7,664 bases of DNA, taken from positions 1 to 7,664 of the forward strand of contig CANRCU010000107.1 of the NCBI GenBank assembly GCA_947629215.1, given 5' to 3'. The stretch is from an uncultured Clostridia bacterium. GTDB taxonomy: Bacteria > Bacillota > Clostridia > Lachnospirales > CAG-274. Shown piece by piece: positions 1 to 6,463 of this stretch. Made by a program: the position numbers and the translations under genes. Position 1 is the first letter of the stretch; every line of letters begins with the position of its first letter. The notes under the pieces were generated by a model that saw nothing but the letters and a program-made list of their open reading frames with translations, made no database searches and was not told where the DNA came from.

Positions 1-2
1 AT

Positions 3-536
3 CTGTTGTTTCCGCACATACAGACACGTGTTTCGGCATGGCTCGACCCCTGGAGCGATATTGAAAATACAGGCTGGCAGATAGCGCGTTCGCTTTTTGC
101 CATAGCGACCTACGGTCTGACGGGTGCAGGCTTTACAAAAGGCTACCCGGACAGCATACCCGTTGTCGAGCGTGACTTTATATTTTCGGCTGTATGCGAG
201 GAATTCGGCGTAATATTCGGTATAGGCGTTGTGCTTGTATTCCTTATGATATTTCTTGAAGGAGCATTCGGCGCGCTGAACGCCAAAAACCGTTTTCTCT
301 GCCTTTTCTGCACGGGGCTTACAGCGCTTATGGCATTCCAGACCTTTGTCATACTCGGCGGTGTAACGAAACTTATCCCCCTTACCGGCGTAACGCTGCC
401 GTTTGTAAGCTACGGCGGCACATCGGTGCTTGTCTGCTATATACTTGTGGGTATAATACAATGGGTATATAAAAGCAGTATGCAATATTTTCAAGCCGAA
501 AACAAAAACGTTGAAAGGAGGCGAAAAAGACGATGA
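3..536 (+). CDS. FtsW/RodA/SpoVE-family peptidoglycan glycosyltransferase, C-terminal part (5' end outside window)
   Basis: SEDS-family integral membrane enzyme that polymerises lipid II into glycan strands. About 177 C-terminal residues are present. The frame is open to the left edge, and the TTG at position 6 is internal, not a start. Family motifs visible in order: WLDPW...GWQ at the start, then the loop motif ERDFIF followed by CEEFG (the Asp of DFIF corresponds to the proposed catalytic Asp of RodA), two hydrophobic helices, and the signature LIPLTGVTLPFVSYGGTS near the C-terminus. A last helix leads into a basic tail, ERRRKRR, which is encoded by the DNA that also forms the ribosome binding site of the next gene. 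Its stop overlaps the start of the PBP gene (ATGA), so the two are probably translationally coupled and act as a polymerase-transpeptidase pair. The family is certain; whether the role is FtsW (division), RodA (elongation) or SpoVE (spore cortex) cannot be told from this fragment. Confidence 0.93.
   Translation: MLFPHIQTRVSAWLDPWSDIENTGWQIARSLFAIATYGLTGAGFTKGYPDSIPVVERDFIFSAVCEEFGVIFGIGVVLVFLMIFLEGAFGALNAKNRFLCLFCTGLTALMAFQTFVILGGVTKLIPLTGVTLPFVSYGGTSVLVCYILVGIIQWVYKSSMQYFQAENKNVERRRKRR
514..521 (+). promoter_or_regulatory. Ribosome binding site of the PBP gene inside the end of the upstream gene
   Basis: AAAGGAGG lies 11 nt before the ATG at 533, within the last codons of the FtsW/RodA gene. 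The match to the anti-Shine-Dalgarno is near perfect, which offsets the slightly long spacing. With the ATGA stop/start overlap it supports coupled translation and fixes the PBP start. Confidence 0.8.
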
Positions 537-2047
537 AACATTCGGTCAAGATCGTCTTTTGGATATATACGCTTTTATTTTTGACGGTAATAGCAAATCT
601 TATAAAAATAAGCGTGTTCGACAGGGACAGTTTTATAAACAACCCCTATAATCCACGTGTTTCCAACACCTCGCAGACCATAAAACGCGGAACTATACTG
701 GACGTAAAGGAACGCCCCATAGCCGAAACCGTCCGTGTAGACGACCCCGATGACGAACTCGGCAGGGGTTATCATTATGAACGCCAATATCGCTATGCCA
801 AAGCCTTTGCGCATATCACGGGATATACGGGCAAGGGCAAAACAGGTGTCGAAAGCGAATATAACTATATTCTTGAAACCGTCAGCAACGAACTTTATCA
901 GAACCTTGCAAACGTTATATCTCACAAAGACATCAAGGGCAACGATGTCGTTTTGACTATTGACGCCGATCTTCAGGTATATGCGGCTCAGCAGCTTGGT
1001 TCGAGCAAGGGCGCGGTCGTTGCGCTTGAACCCGATACGGGCAGGATACTTACAATGGTATCATATCCCGATTTCGACCCGAATACAGTGGCGGAAAACT
1101 GGTCGTCCCTGAATACGGATACCGAAAATTCGCCGCTTATGTCACGCGCAGCTCAGGGGCTTTATCCGCCCGGTTCGACATTTAAAATAATAACAGCGAC
1201 ATCTGCGCTCGAAAATGACAGCAGCCTTTTGAATTACGAAACCGTATGTTATGGCGAAAAAGACTTTAACGGAAAAATAATGCACTGTTTCAACTCGGTC
1301 GAACACGGCAGAGAGGATATGAACAATGCCTTTGCCGAATCCTGCAATACGTATTTTGCCGAGATAGGTACAAAAATAGGCGCATCGGCTCTGCGCCAAA
1401 CAGCCGAAAGATTTTTTGTCGATATAAATTTTCCGCTCGAATACAGCAAGCCTGTATTTTCTCTCACGGAGGATTCGCCCACACACGAACTTGTAGATAC
1501 CGCAATAGGTCAGGGCAAAACTTTGGTGTCGCCTTTATTTATGGCAATGGTAACGGGCGCTGTTGCAAATAACGGCGTAATGATGCAGCCTTATCTGCTG
1601 GATCACAGTATAAATAATTTCGGTTTTGCCGAAAACAAAACGATCCCTCAAAAACTTGCGCAGGTAATGCGCCCCGAGGAATCCGCAAAACTGACGGAAC
1701 TTATGAAACAGGTCGTCGAATACGGCACGGCAACCGACGCCGCTTTTTATGTAGAAAACAAATCAGACTCAGCCGCATCCGAAAGCGCGGTATCCTCATC
1801 GGCTGTATCCGAAGATTCAAATTATGCCTCATCTCACCCTGTGACCGGCTATGTGACCGTTGCAGGCAAGACCGGCACAGCCGAAAACAGCGGCGGTGAC
1901 GATCACGCCTGGTTCGTTGCCTTTGCTCCCGCCGAAAATCCGCGTATCGCCATTGCCGTTTTGCTGGAAAATGCGGGAAAGGGCAGCAAAGCAATACCCA
2001 TTGCAAGAAATGTCATGCAATATTATTTTACAAATTGCTATAATTGA
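533..2047 (+). CDS. Class B penicillin-binding protein (peptidoglycan D,D-transpeptidase)
   Basis: 504-residue membrane-anchored transpeptidase that cross-links peptidoglycan stem peptides outside the cytoplasmic membrane. A signal-anchor helix spans about residues 6-26. A short N-terminal domain follows, including GVESEYNYIL at about 105-114, a family motif near the pedestal/transpeptidase junction. The penicilloyl-serine domain starts near 138. Its three active-site motifs are intact: S215-T-F-K218 (in PPGSTFK), S270-C-N272 and K446-T-G448 (in AGKTGTAEN). No glycosyltransferase domain is present, so polymerisation is left to the SEDS protein encoded just upstream. This pairing resembles the RodA-PbpA type operons of Actinobacteria and Clostridia. 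A Ser/Ala/Glu-rich stretch at about 411-435 interrupts the domain just before the KTG strand. The start at 533 has a strong ribosome binding site. The class is certain; the exact orthologue (PBP2, PbpA or SpoVD-like) is not. Confidence 0.95.
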   Translation: MKHSVKIVFWIYTLLFLTVIANLIKISVFDRDSFINNPYNPRVSNTSQTIKRGTILDVKERPIAETVRVDDPDDELGRGYHYERQYRYAKAFAHITGYTGKGKTGVESEYNYILETVSNELYQNLANVISHKDIKGNDVVLTIDADLQVYAAQQLGSSKGAVVALEPDTGRILTMVSYPDFDPNTVAENWSSLNTDTENSPLMSRAAQGLYPPGSTFKIITATSALENDSSLLNYETVCYGEKDFNGKIMHCFNSVEHGREDMNNAFAESCNTYFAEIGTKIGASALRQTAERFFVDINFPLEYSKPVFSLTEDSPTHELVDTAIGQGKTLVSPLFMAMVTGAVANNGVMMQPYLLDHSINNFGFAENKTIPQKLAQVMRPEESAKLTELMKQVVEYGTATDAAFYVENKSDSAASESAVSSSAVSEDSNYASSHPVTGYVTVAGKTGTAENSGGDDHAWFVAFAPAENPRIAIAVLLENAGKGSKAIPIARNVMQYYFTNCYN

Positions 2048-2112
2048 ACAATGACCCGACGACCGAACAAGAAAAAAAGTTAATTGACCCCGGAACAGCC
2101 CATAAACCATTT

Positions 2113-2140
2113 TTGGCAATTCAAAATGTGGTATTGCCAA
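2113..2140. repeat. Small inverted repeat (hairpin) after the PBP gene
   Basis: TTGGCAAT (2113-2120) and ATTGCCAA (2133-2140) form a perfect 8-bp stem around a 12-nt loop. No T-tract follows directly, so this is not an obvious terminator. It could be an RNA 3'-end structure of the PBP transcript or debris from a mobile element. Function is unknown. Confidence 0.4.
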
Positions 2141-2153
2141 GCAACACCACATC

Positions 2154-2178
2154 AGACTGCCAAAAGCAGCTCTTTTTT
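2154..2178 (+). terminator. Candidate intrinsic terminator of the FtsW/RodA-PBP operon
   Basis: AGACTGC (2154-2160), loop CAAAA, then GCAG-C-TCT (2166-2173) pair as seven base pairs with one bulged C, followed by five T (2174-2178). It lies about 110 bp after the PBP stop, is oriented correctly, and precedes the ISL3 remnant. The stem is short, so confidence is moderate. The GCTCTTT part could instead belong to an ISL3-type element end. Confidence 0.45.
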
Positions 2179-2190
2179 AGGTTCCATAAT

Positions 2191-2222
2191 ATTTGGTGTG
2201 GTTACAGTAAACTACACCAAAT
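2191..2222. repeat. Left-end hairpin of the ISL3 remnant
   Basis: ATTTGGTGTGGTT (2191-2203) and AACTACACCAAAT (2210-2222) form a 13-bp inverted repeat with one G-T mismatch around the loop ACAGTA. GTTC (2181-2184) and GAAC (2237-2240) could extend it at the base. The left arm shares GGTGTGGTT with the right end of the element, so this is probably a subterminal transposase binding region and could also form a cruciform or RNA hairpin. Confidence 0.7.
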
Positions 2223-2253
2223 TTTTTTGAAAAAGAGAACACAAGTTTCACAA

Positions 2254-2312
2254 TTTATGTCAAAATAGGGCTTTTTTAGGAGTGTAAATAGTAGCTATTT
2301 TATGTCAAAATA
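2254..2312 (+). repeat. Pair of 14-bp direct repeats in the ISL3 leader
   Basis: TTTATGTCAAAATA occurs at 2254-2267 and again, identically, at 2299-2312, 45 bp apart. The second copy is also part of a small inverted repeat TATTTT-atgtc-AAAATA (2296-2312). A second shared block, CTTTTTTAGG, occurs at 2172-2181 and 2271-2280. These may be repeated transposase or regulator sites in the leader of the element, or traces of local duplication. Confidence 0.55.
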
Positions 2313-2347
2313 ATATTAAGCAAAAAACATTTTGAGAGGTGAAACTT

Positions 2348-2380
2348 ATGTTCAATAACAATTATATATCAATTTACTGA
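2348..2380 (+). pseudogene. N-terminal stub of an ISL3-type transposase
   Basis: ATG at 2348 is preceded at 6-nt spacing by GAGAGGTG (2334-2341), a good ribosome binding site. The reading frame gives MFNNNYISIY and then a stop. ISL3-family transposases often begin in this style, with a short N/Y-rich stretch before the first helix, so I read this as the original start truncated by the internal deletion. The identification is inferred mainly from the surviving C-terminus 50 bp further on. Confidence 0.5.
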
Positions 2381-2387
2381 ATTTTAA

Positions 2388-2564
2388 AAAAACAAATATA
2401 TAATAAACATACTAAAATATAGCTATAATAATGGGGTAATCGAAGGCATAAATAATAAAATCAAGGTGATAAAGAGAATAGCCTTTGGCTATCGCTCATT
2501 TTATCATTTCAGGAACAGAATACTTATTATGTTTGAGCTTATTCACATAGAAAAAGCAGCGTAG
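2388..2564 (+). pseudogene. C-terminal fragment of an ISL3-family transposase
   Basis: An open frame from just after the TAA at 2385 to the TAG at 2562 encodes about 58 residues without a start. From 2430 it reads NGVIEGINNKIKVIKR, then AFGYRSFYHFRNRILI, the very conserved C-terminal signature of ISL3 (DDE_Tnp_ISL3) transposases that follows the last catalytic Glu region. A short tail MFELIHIEKAA precedes the stop. The stretch before 2421 (KNKYIINILKYS) is AT-rich and may mark the deletion junction. The frame differs from that of the N-terminal stub, so no functional protein is possible. This is strong evidence for the family of the element. Confidence 0.85.
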
Positions 2565-2605
2565 ATGATGCCTACGCCACTCTTGAAACTTGTGATGATC
2601 GTTAA

Positions 2606-2629
2606 AACCACACCATTTGACAAAGAGCA
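2606..2629. repeat. Right terminal repeat of the ISL3 remnant
   Basis: AACCACACCATTTGACAAAG followed by AGC reads, on the other strand, GCTCTTTGTCAAATGGTGTG and onward, a typical ISL3-like end. It shares GGTGTGGTT with the left end at 2195-2203, but the outer bases match only partly. It abuts the A-run 2629-2634, which is the U-tract of the opposing terminator. Confidence 0.6.
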
Positions 2630-2665
2630 AAAAAGTACCGCCGTACAACGAATGTACGACGGCAC
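2629..2665 (-). terminator. Intrinsic terminator of the nrdD operon
   Basis: Read on the minus strand, GTGCCGTCGTACA (2665-2653) pairs with TGTACGGCGGTAC (2647-2635) as a 13-bp stem with two G-U pairs and a 5-nt loop, followed by six T (2634-2629). It starts 27 bp after the dUTPase stop. On the plus strand there is no T-run after the stem, so it acts in one direction only. Confidence 0.88.
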
Positions 2666-2691
2666 CAAAAGGAGTAAAATGAAAAGCAAAT

Positions 2692-3204
2692 TTATTTTCC
2701 GCTGCTCCCAAGTTTCCCCGAACCTCTTTCGGACGGAAAATCAAGCAGCTCCGAATATGTTATTTCATCTCTTTCAAGTTGATTGTTAACGCTATGTACA
2801 ACGCCTTGAAACAATGCTTTATTGTATGGATATACAATATATGCGTTTTCAATAAGCGTTTTTACCGTATTATCAAGTTTATCGATTTCAAGCTTTGTTA
2901 TAAGAACAGGCTTGTCATTTATATTTGTTGTTGCAAGGAACCATTCGCCGCGATAGCTTGAATCTATGACGCCTGCGCTGTATTTTATACCCTTGCTGCC
3001 GCTTGAACCCCTTTCATATATCTGTATATAATAATCTATGGGAATAATGCTTGCAATGCCCGTCGGAACGAGCGCAGTCGAATGCGGAGGTATTATCATA
3101 TAATCTTCATCAAAACACGGATATATATCCAGACCGGCATTCCATATTTCTCTGTCGGGTATTTTTGCCGATGGTCTTATTTTTGCAAAATGTATTTTAT
3201 CCAT
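2692..3204 (-). CDS. dut: dUTP diphosphatase (dUTPase), homotrimeric type
   Basis: Hydrolyses dUTP to dUMP and pyrophosphate in the cytoplasm, keeping uracil out of DNA and supplying dUMP for dTMP synthesis. 170 residues. The five dUTPase motifs can be followed in order: I, AGLDIYP (Asp26); II, ERGSSGSKGI (64-73, Arg65); III, AGVIDSSYRGEW (77-88, Asp81 and Tyr84); IV, ALFQGVV (around Gln133); V, ERGSGKLGSSG at the C-terminus, the mobile arm that closes over the active site. Motifs III and IV are about 20 residues further apart than in short dUTPases, as I recall for a longer Firmicute-type subgroup; motif II also departs from the textbook PRSG. The ATG at 3204 has AGAGGT overlapping the stop of the upstream gene, 6 bp before. 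It is the last gene of the nrdD operon and ends at an intrinsic terminator. A dCTP deaminase is a related alternative, but the motif V arm and motif III favour dUTPase. Confidence 0.88.
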   Translation of the reverse strand: MDKIHFAKIRPSAKIPDREIWNAGLDIYPCFDEDYMIIPPHSTALVPTGIASIIPIDYYIQIYERGSSGSKGIKYSAGVIDSSYRGEWFLATTNINDKPVLITKLEIDKLDNTVKTLIENAYIVYPYNKALFQGVVHSVNNQLERDEITYSELLDFPSERGSGKLGSSGK

Positions 3205-3210
3205 ATAAAA

Positions 3211-3771
3211 TTACCTCTGATATAAATACTGTTTTTTCTTAAGAGTCATAAGCTCTTTTGTAAGCCCCTTGCCCGCTTTCTGTTTGTCAACGGGCAGTAT
3301 ATAGGGAAAATACCGATCCTCGGGAAGTTCAATAAACAGATAATGATCGTACTTGCATACGTTTTTTATATTTCCGTAGTCCGCAGTGTACTCTTTTATA
3401 AGAATATCATCGTGGGCATAAAGCCTTACAGTCATATTTGTATTAAAAAATTCTATTGTCATAAGGCTTTGAGGGTCTATTGAATTTCGAGCAAGCTTTT
3501 TGATTATTTTTCCTCTCCAATTTTCTGTTATTATATGTTCTATGCCCAGATAAGCAAGCACATATATAAATACCCACAACCAGTTTATAATACCCGGCGT
3601 ATGACCGATCATTCCCGTATTCCACAGCAGCGAACATATAAGTATGGCTGTAATACCCAATATGGGCTCCCTTGCATCTTTGAGAGTTTCTACATTCCTG
3701 AATATATAGTCCTTGCAGACCTTGCATATATCATTGTCAAAAATCACACATACATTGTATAAAGGATCCAT
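3211..3771 (-). CDS. Two-helix membrane protein, YcxB-like, function unknown
   Basis: 186 residues. The short N-terminal cytosolic-looking segment contains C8, C16 and C19 (CKVC). Two hydrophobic helices follow at about 37-56 and 61-81, separated by a tight GHTPG turn. After a basic stretch (WRGKIIKKLAR) comes a beta-rich soluble domain at about 100-180 with alternating hydrophobic residues (LMTIEFFNTNMTVRL, DYGNIKNVCKYDHYLFIEL, YILP). Two N-terminal helices followed by this small domain, with its Y-x-NI-x-x-V and 'lfi-lp' strands, are the arrangement of YcxB-like proteins, a widespread Firmicute family with no established function. I propose that family only tentatively. The ATG at 3771 has AAGGAG five bases upstream, overlapping the stop of nrdG, and the dUTPase gene starts 6 bp after its stop. 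It is therefore firmly embedded in the operon, although nothing in it suggests nucleotide chemistry. Confidence 0.75.
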   Translation of the reverse strand: MDPLYNVCVIFDNDICKVCKDYIFRNVETLKDAREPILGITAILICSLLWNTGMIGHTPGIINWLWVFIYVLAYLGIEHIITENWRGKIIKKLARNSIDPQSLMTIEFFNTNMTVRLYAHDDILIKEYTADYGNIKNVCKYDHYLFIELPEDRYFPYILPVDKQKAGKGLTKELMTLKKKQYLYQR

Positions 3772-3780
3772 ATTTTCTCC

Positions 3781-4272
3781 TTATTTTTCGTAAAGGACAG
3801 GTTCGCCGGCTTTGAGCGACTTCCGAACATCTATTATACGCTGATTGCTCGAGCCTCTCCAATGAAGCTGAGGGTCTTTCAAAGCCTCAACGAATTTGCC
3901 GTCTATAAGCACATCGGTATATTGCAGAACAGGAAGATTACTTATCTGTTCCCACAAAAAACCGGTATATATCCAAAGGTCTTTGTTCGGATATTTTTCT
4001 TTGAGTTTTTTGGCAAGTCGGGTTATCTCTTCACGGTTTTCCGGGTGAAGAGGATCACCGCCCGAAAATGTCATTCCTTTTATATATCCTTTGGCGACGG
4101 ATTCAAAAAGTTCCGTTTCAGCCGCTTCATCAAAATAAAGTCCCCCGTTTATATCCCAGGTAATAGGATTTTGGCATCCGTTACAATGATGTGTACATCC
4201 GCTGACCCAAAGCACGGTACGCAATCCGTCACCATTCAGCATATCATCATGAGTAATGTTATGATACCTCAT
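3781..4272 (-). CDS. nrdG: Anaerobic ribonucleoside-triphosphate reductase activating protein (radical SAM)
   Basis: Radical-SAM enzyme that uses a [4Fe-4S] cluster and S-adenosylmethionine to abstract a hydrogen from the C-terminal glycine of NrdD, creating the stable glycyl radical. 163 residues, normal for the family. The cluster motif is C26-x3-C30-x2-C33 (SGCTHHCNGCQNP). The SAM-contacting motif is FSGGDPL at 69-75, followed by a TIM-barrel-like order of strands (DLWIYTGF; DVLIDGKF). The N-terminus contains NGDGLRTVLWVSGC, typical of NrdG. The ATG at 4272 is preceded by AAGGAGAT, which overlaps the nrdD stop; the gap between the two genes is 12 bp, so the activase is co-made with its substrate enzyme. 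No missing residues were noticed. Confidence 0.97.
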   Translation of the reverse strand: MRYHNITHDDMLNGDGLRTVLWVSGCTHHCNGCQNPITWDINGGLYFDEAAETELFESVAKGYIKGMTFSGGDPLHPENREEITRLAKKLKEKYPNKDLWIYTGFLWEQISNLPVLQYTDVLIDGKFVEALKDPQLHWRGSSNQRIIDVRKSLKAGEPVLYEK

Positions 4273-4284
4273 TACATTATCTCC

Positions 4285-6450
4285 TTACATACTTATTCTG
4301 TCGGCTATTTCCGCCATTTTAGCGTCGTTAAGGCGTGTATCGCCATGTACGCGCGAATAACTCAAATAACCGTTCATTCTGTCGATTTTTGTAAGATTAC
4401 GGCTGCCGCATTTAGGGCATACATCCATTTCAAGCTCTTCATGACCGCAATTGTCACAATATGAAAGGCTGAGGTTTACACCTTCATAAAAACCCATATC
4501 CATAGCACGGTTTATAAGCGAAACTATTGCGCCTTTATTGTAGTCTATCGGATATTTAACATATTGTATCTTACCGCCGTTCATTAGATTCCAGAACCGT
4601 TTTTCCAGATCCTGCTTTTGTATCGGGCTTATATCCTCACTTACATGACAATGGAAACTGTTTGAAACATATTCCCTATCGGAAACATTCTCAACAATAC
4701 CATATTTTTTTCTGAATTGCTTTACCTGTAAGCCGCAAAGGCTTTCTGCCGGAGTACCGTACAATGCATAGAGTATGCCGTCCTCCTCTTTGAATTGATT
4801 GACTTTTTTGTTGATGTATTCCATAACATCAAGCGCAAAACTGCCGTCCTCAACAAGGCTTTTATGATTATAAAGCTCTTGCAGCTCATTCAACGCGGTT
4901 ATGCCAAAGCTTATAGTCGCCGATTTAAGCAGCGGTTTTATTTTGTCGTTAGGCTTAAGATGACCGCCGTAGAAACCACCCTCACAATAAGCAATAGGAT
5001 TTGTTGACGCTTTCATCTCGCCAAGATATTCTATTGTACGTTTGTGCAGCGAGCGGATCATTTCAAGGTAATAGTCCAATACTTCATAAAAATCACGGCT
5101 TTCGGAGCGCGCTTTTGCAAGTATCATAGGCAGATGCAAACTGATTGCTCCCATATTGAAACGACCGACCGTAATTGGCTTATCATTTTCATCGGCAGGT
5201 TTCATACCGCCGCGTTCAAACCAAAGTGACAAAAATGCACGACAGCCCATGGGGCTTATTACTACGCCGTATTTTTTATACGCCTCGGCAACATAGCTGT
5301 CACCGGTCAGACTAAGCCAATCGGGATACATGGTATGAGCAGAACACTCTACCCCAACCTTAAAAACGTCATATAACGGCTTACCCTCTGAATGAAGTTC
5401 GGCATCATAAAGAAAAACTATTTTCGGAAACAATACGGGTTTTTTATTGCCTGCTTTGCCTTGTCCGTTTTTATGGACTTCAAGAGCGGTTATTGATGCC
5501 ATTTTACCAAATTCACCTTGAGCAAGACCAAGTGTTATAGTTATAAACGGATAATCCCCGCGTGAAGAACCGACCGAGTTCAGCTTATATTCAAGACCCT
5601 GAAATCCCTGTTCAAAGTCACGCTTAACACGTTTTTTGGCAACTTCTTCGGCATATTCACGGTCTTTTTCGTCTGTTTTGCCGCCTTTGATATGCTCTAT
5701 ATAAAGCAGCATTTCTTTACAGTATTTGTCATAGCTTTTAATTGCATAAGGCTCAAGTATCTTATCTATTTCGGGAACGGTAAACCCGCCGTATTGCTGG
5801 CTTGCAGTCGAAAGCACCACATCGCCTATCACATCGAATGCAACGGACAAAGTCTTTGGCTCATTATACCAAAGGTTACCCATTTCAAAACCGCCTTTAA
5901 GAACAGATGCCATATCAAAAAGACAGCAGTTCATGGTATCACGCCTTGCAGACATATCGTGGATATAGATATAACCGTCTTTGCAAGCCTGTTTTTCGTT
6001 TGTTGTAAGAAAAAACTTTTGATACAGCTCTTTATTAAGATGATTATATATAAGGCTTCTTTTTGTTGCAACAAGCGCCGAATCTGTGTTTGAGTTTTCC
6101 TTATCGCCGATATACATTATCGACTGAGCCTTCTGATATACATCATCGAGCATATGAACAAAGTCTTTTTTATAATTTCTGTAATCCTTGTAACTTTTTG
6201 CAACTTTCGGTTCTATTGCTTCAAGCGCGCTTTCGACAAGGTTGTGCATTGTCTGAATGGGTATCTTTTCAAGCCCTTCGTTTTCAATACGGGTTTCTAT
6301 CCATTTGCAGACCTGTTCGTACTCACTTTGTGTAAAGGTATACATAACACGGTTTGCCGATTTTGTTATGGCATTGATTATTTTTGTATTGTCATAAGGT
6401 TCCAGCGTGTTATCTTTTTTGATTATATACCTTTGGATCGTTGCATCCAT
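4285..6450 (-). CDS. nrdD: Anaerobic (class III) ribonucleoside-triphosphate reductase, catalytic subunit
   Basis: Oxygen-sensitive glycyl-radical enzyme reducing NTPs to dNTPs, usually with formate as electron donor. 721 residues from the ATG at 6450. An ATP-cone at about residues 3-93 (IQRYIIKKDNTLEPYDNTKI) is the allosteric site where dATP switches activity off. The catalytic barrel follows: MNCC (Cys175/176, corresponding to the conserved Cys of the two-cysteine active site) and SPMGCRAFLSLW (Cys403, the thiyl-radical position). Near the C-terminus four cysteines, C665-x2-C668 and C678-x2-C681, bind zinc. The glycyl-radical loop RMNGYL has Gly694 as the radical site. The frame also extends to a TTG at 6480, but GGAGGAG sits 6 nt before the ATG at 6450 and the ATP-cone starts directly after it, so 6450 is the start. 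First gene of the nrdD-nrdG-membrane protein-dut operon, under a promoter containing NrdR boxes. All key residues are present. Confidence 0.97.
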   Translation of the reverse strand: MDATIQRYIIKKDNTLEPYDNTKIINAITKSANRVMYTFTQSEYEQVCKWIETRIENEGLEKIPIQTMHNLVESALEAIEPKVAKSYKDYRNYKKDFVHMLDDVYQKAQSIMYIGDKENSNTDSALVATKRSLIYNHLNKELYQKFFLTTNEKQACKDGYIYIHDMSARRDTMNCCLFDMASVLKGGFEMGNLWYNEPKTLSVAFDVIGDVVLSTASQQYGGFTVPEIDKILEPYAIKSYDKYCKEMLLYIEHIKGGKTDEKDREYAEEVAKKRVKRDFEQGFQGLEYKLNSVGSSRGDYPFITITLGLAQGEFGKMASITALEVHKNGQGKAGNKKPVLFPKIVFLYDAELHSEGKPLYDVFKVGVECSAHTMYPDWLSLTGDSYVAEAYKKYGVVISPMGCRAFLSLWFERGGMKPADENDKPITVGRFNMGAISLHLPMILAKARSESRDFYEVLDYYLEMIRSLHKRTIEYLGEMKASTNPIAYCEGGFYGGHLKPNDKIKPLLKSATISFGITALNELQELYNHKSLVEDGSFALDVMEYINKKVNQFKEEDGILYALYGTPAESLCGLQVKQFRKKYGIVENVSDREYVSNSFHCHVSEDISPIQKQDLEKRFWNLMNGGKIQYVKYPIDYNKGAIVSLINRAMDMGFYEGVNLSLSYCDNCGHEELEMDVCPKCGSRNLTKIDRMNGYLSYSRVHGDTRLNDAKMAEIADRISM

Positions 6451-6456
6451 AATGAT

Positions 6457-6463
6457 CTCCTCC
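6457..6463 (-). promoter_or_regulatory. Ribosome binding site of nrdD (decides the start)
   Basis: GGAGGAG on the minus strand, 6 nt before the ATG at 6450. The upstream in-frame TTG at 6480 has no comparable site at a suitable distance, so the shorter protein is chosen. Confidence 0.85.

Larger units (their letters stand above)
2180..2629 (+). mobile_element. Internally deleted ISL3-family insertion sequence remnant (MITE-like)
   Basis: About 450 bp in place of the usual roughly 1.4-1.5 kb. Both ends carry the same motif in opposite orientation: GGTGTGGTT at 2195-2203, and AACCACACC at 2606-2614 followed by ATTTGACAAAGAGC. The interior holds a ribosome binding site and transposase start (2334-2377) and, in another reading frame, the transposase C-terminus (to 2564). 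The catalytic DDE core between them is missing. No matching 8-bp target duplication was found beside the guessed ends (2172-2179 against 2630-2637), so the insertion is old or the ends are a few bases off. It sits in the convergent gap between two operons, where it disrupts no gene. It could not move by itself but might be mobilised by a full-length relative. The family call rests on the conserved C-terminal protein motif. Confidence 0.75.

Noticed and set aside
2044..2268. 74-codon open frame starting with TTG at the end of the PBP gene
   Set aside because: It has no ribosome binding site of its own, an unusual start, no recognisable protein motif, and runs across a terminator-like hairpin and the ISL3 left-end hairpin. 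Best read as non-coding.
2559..2577. GCGTAG/CTACGC hairpin at the transposase stop codon
   Set aside because: A real 6-bp perfect stem, but short, without a T-tract, and inside a decayed element; not enough to call a terminator or functional site.
2496..2744. Minus-strand open frame overlapping the end of dut
   Set aside because: It would read through the dUTPase C-terminus in another frame, the terminator and the IS remnant; these better-supported features explain the DNA.
2565..2789. Plus-strand open frame downstream of the transposase fragment
   Set aside because: It spans the ISL3 right end and the opposing terminator and overlaps dut in antisense; no motif and no good ribosome binding site.
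3862..4464. 200-codon open frame antisense to nrdG and nrdD
   Set aside because: Shadow of two firmly identified genes; composition is driven by the codon use of the opposite strand, and it has no family signature.
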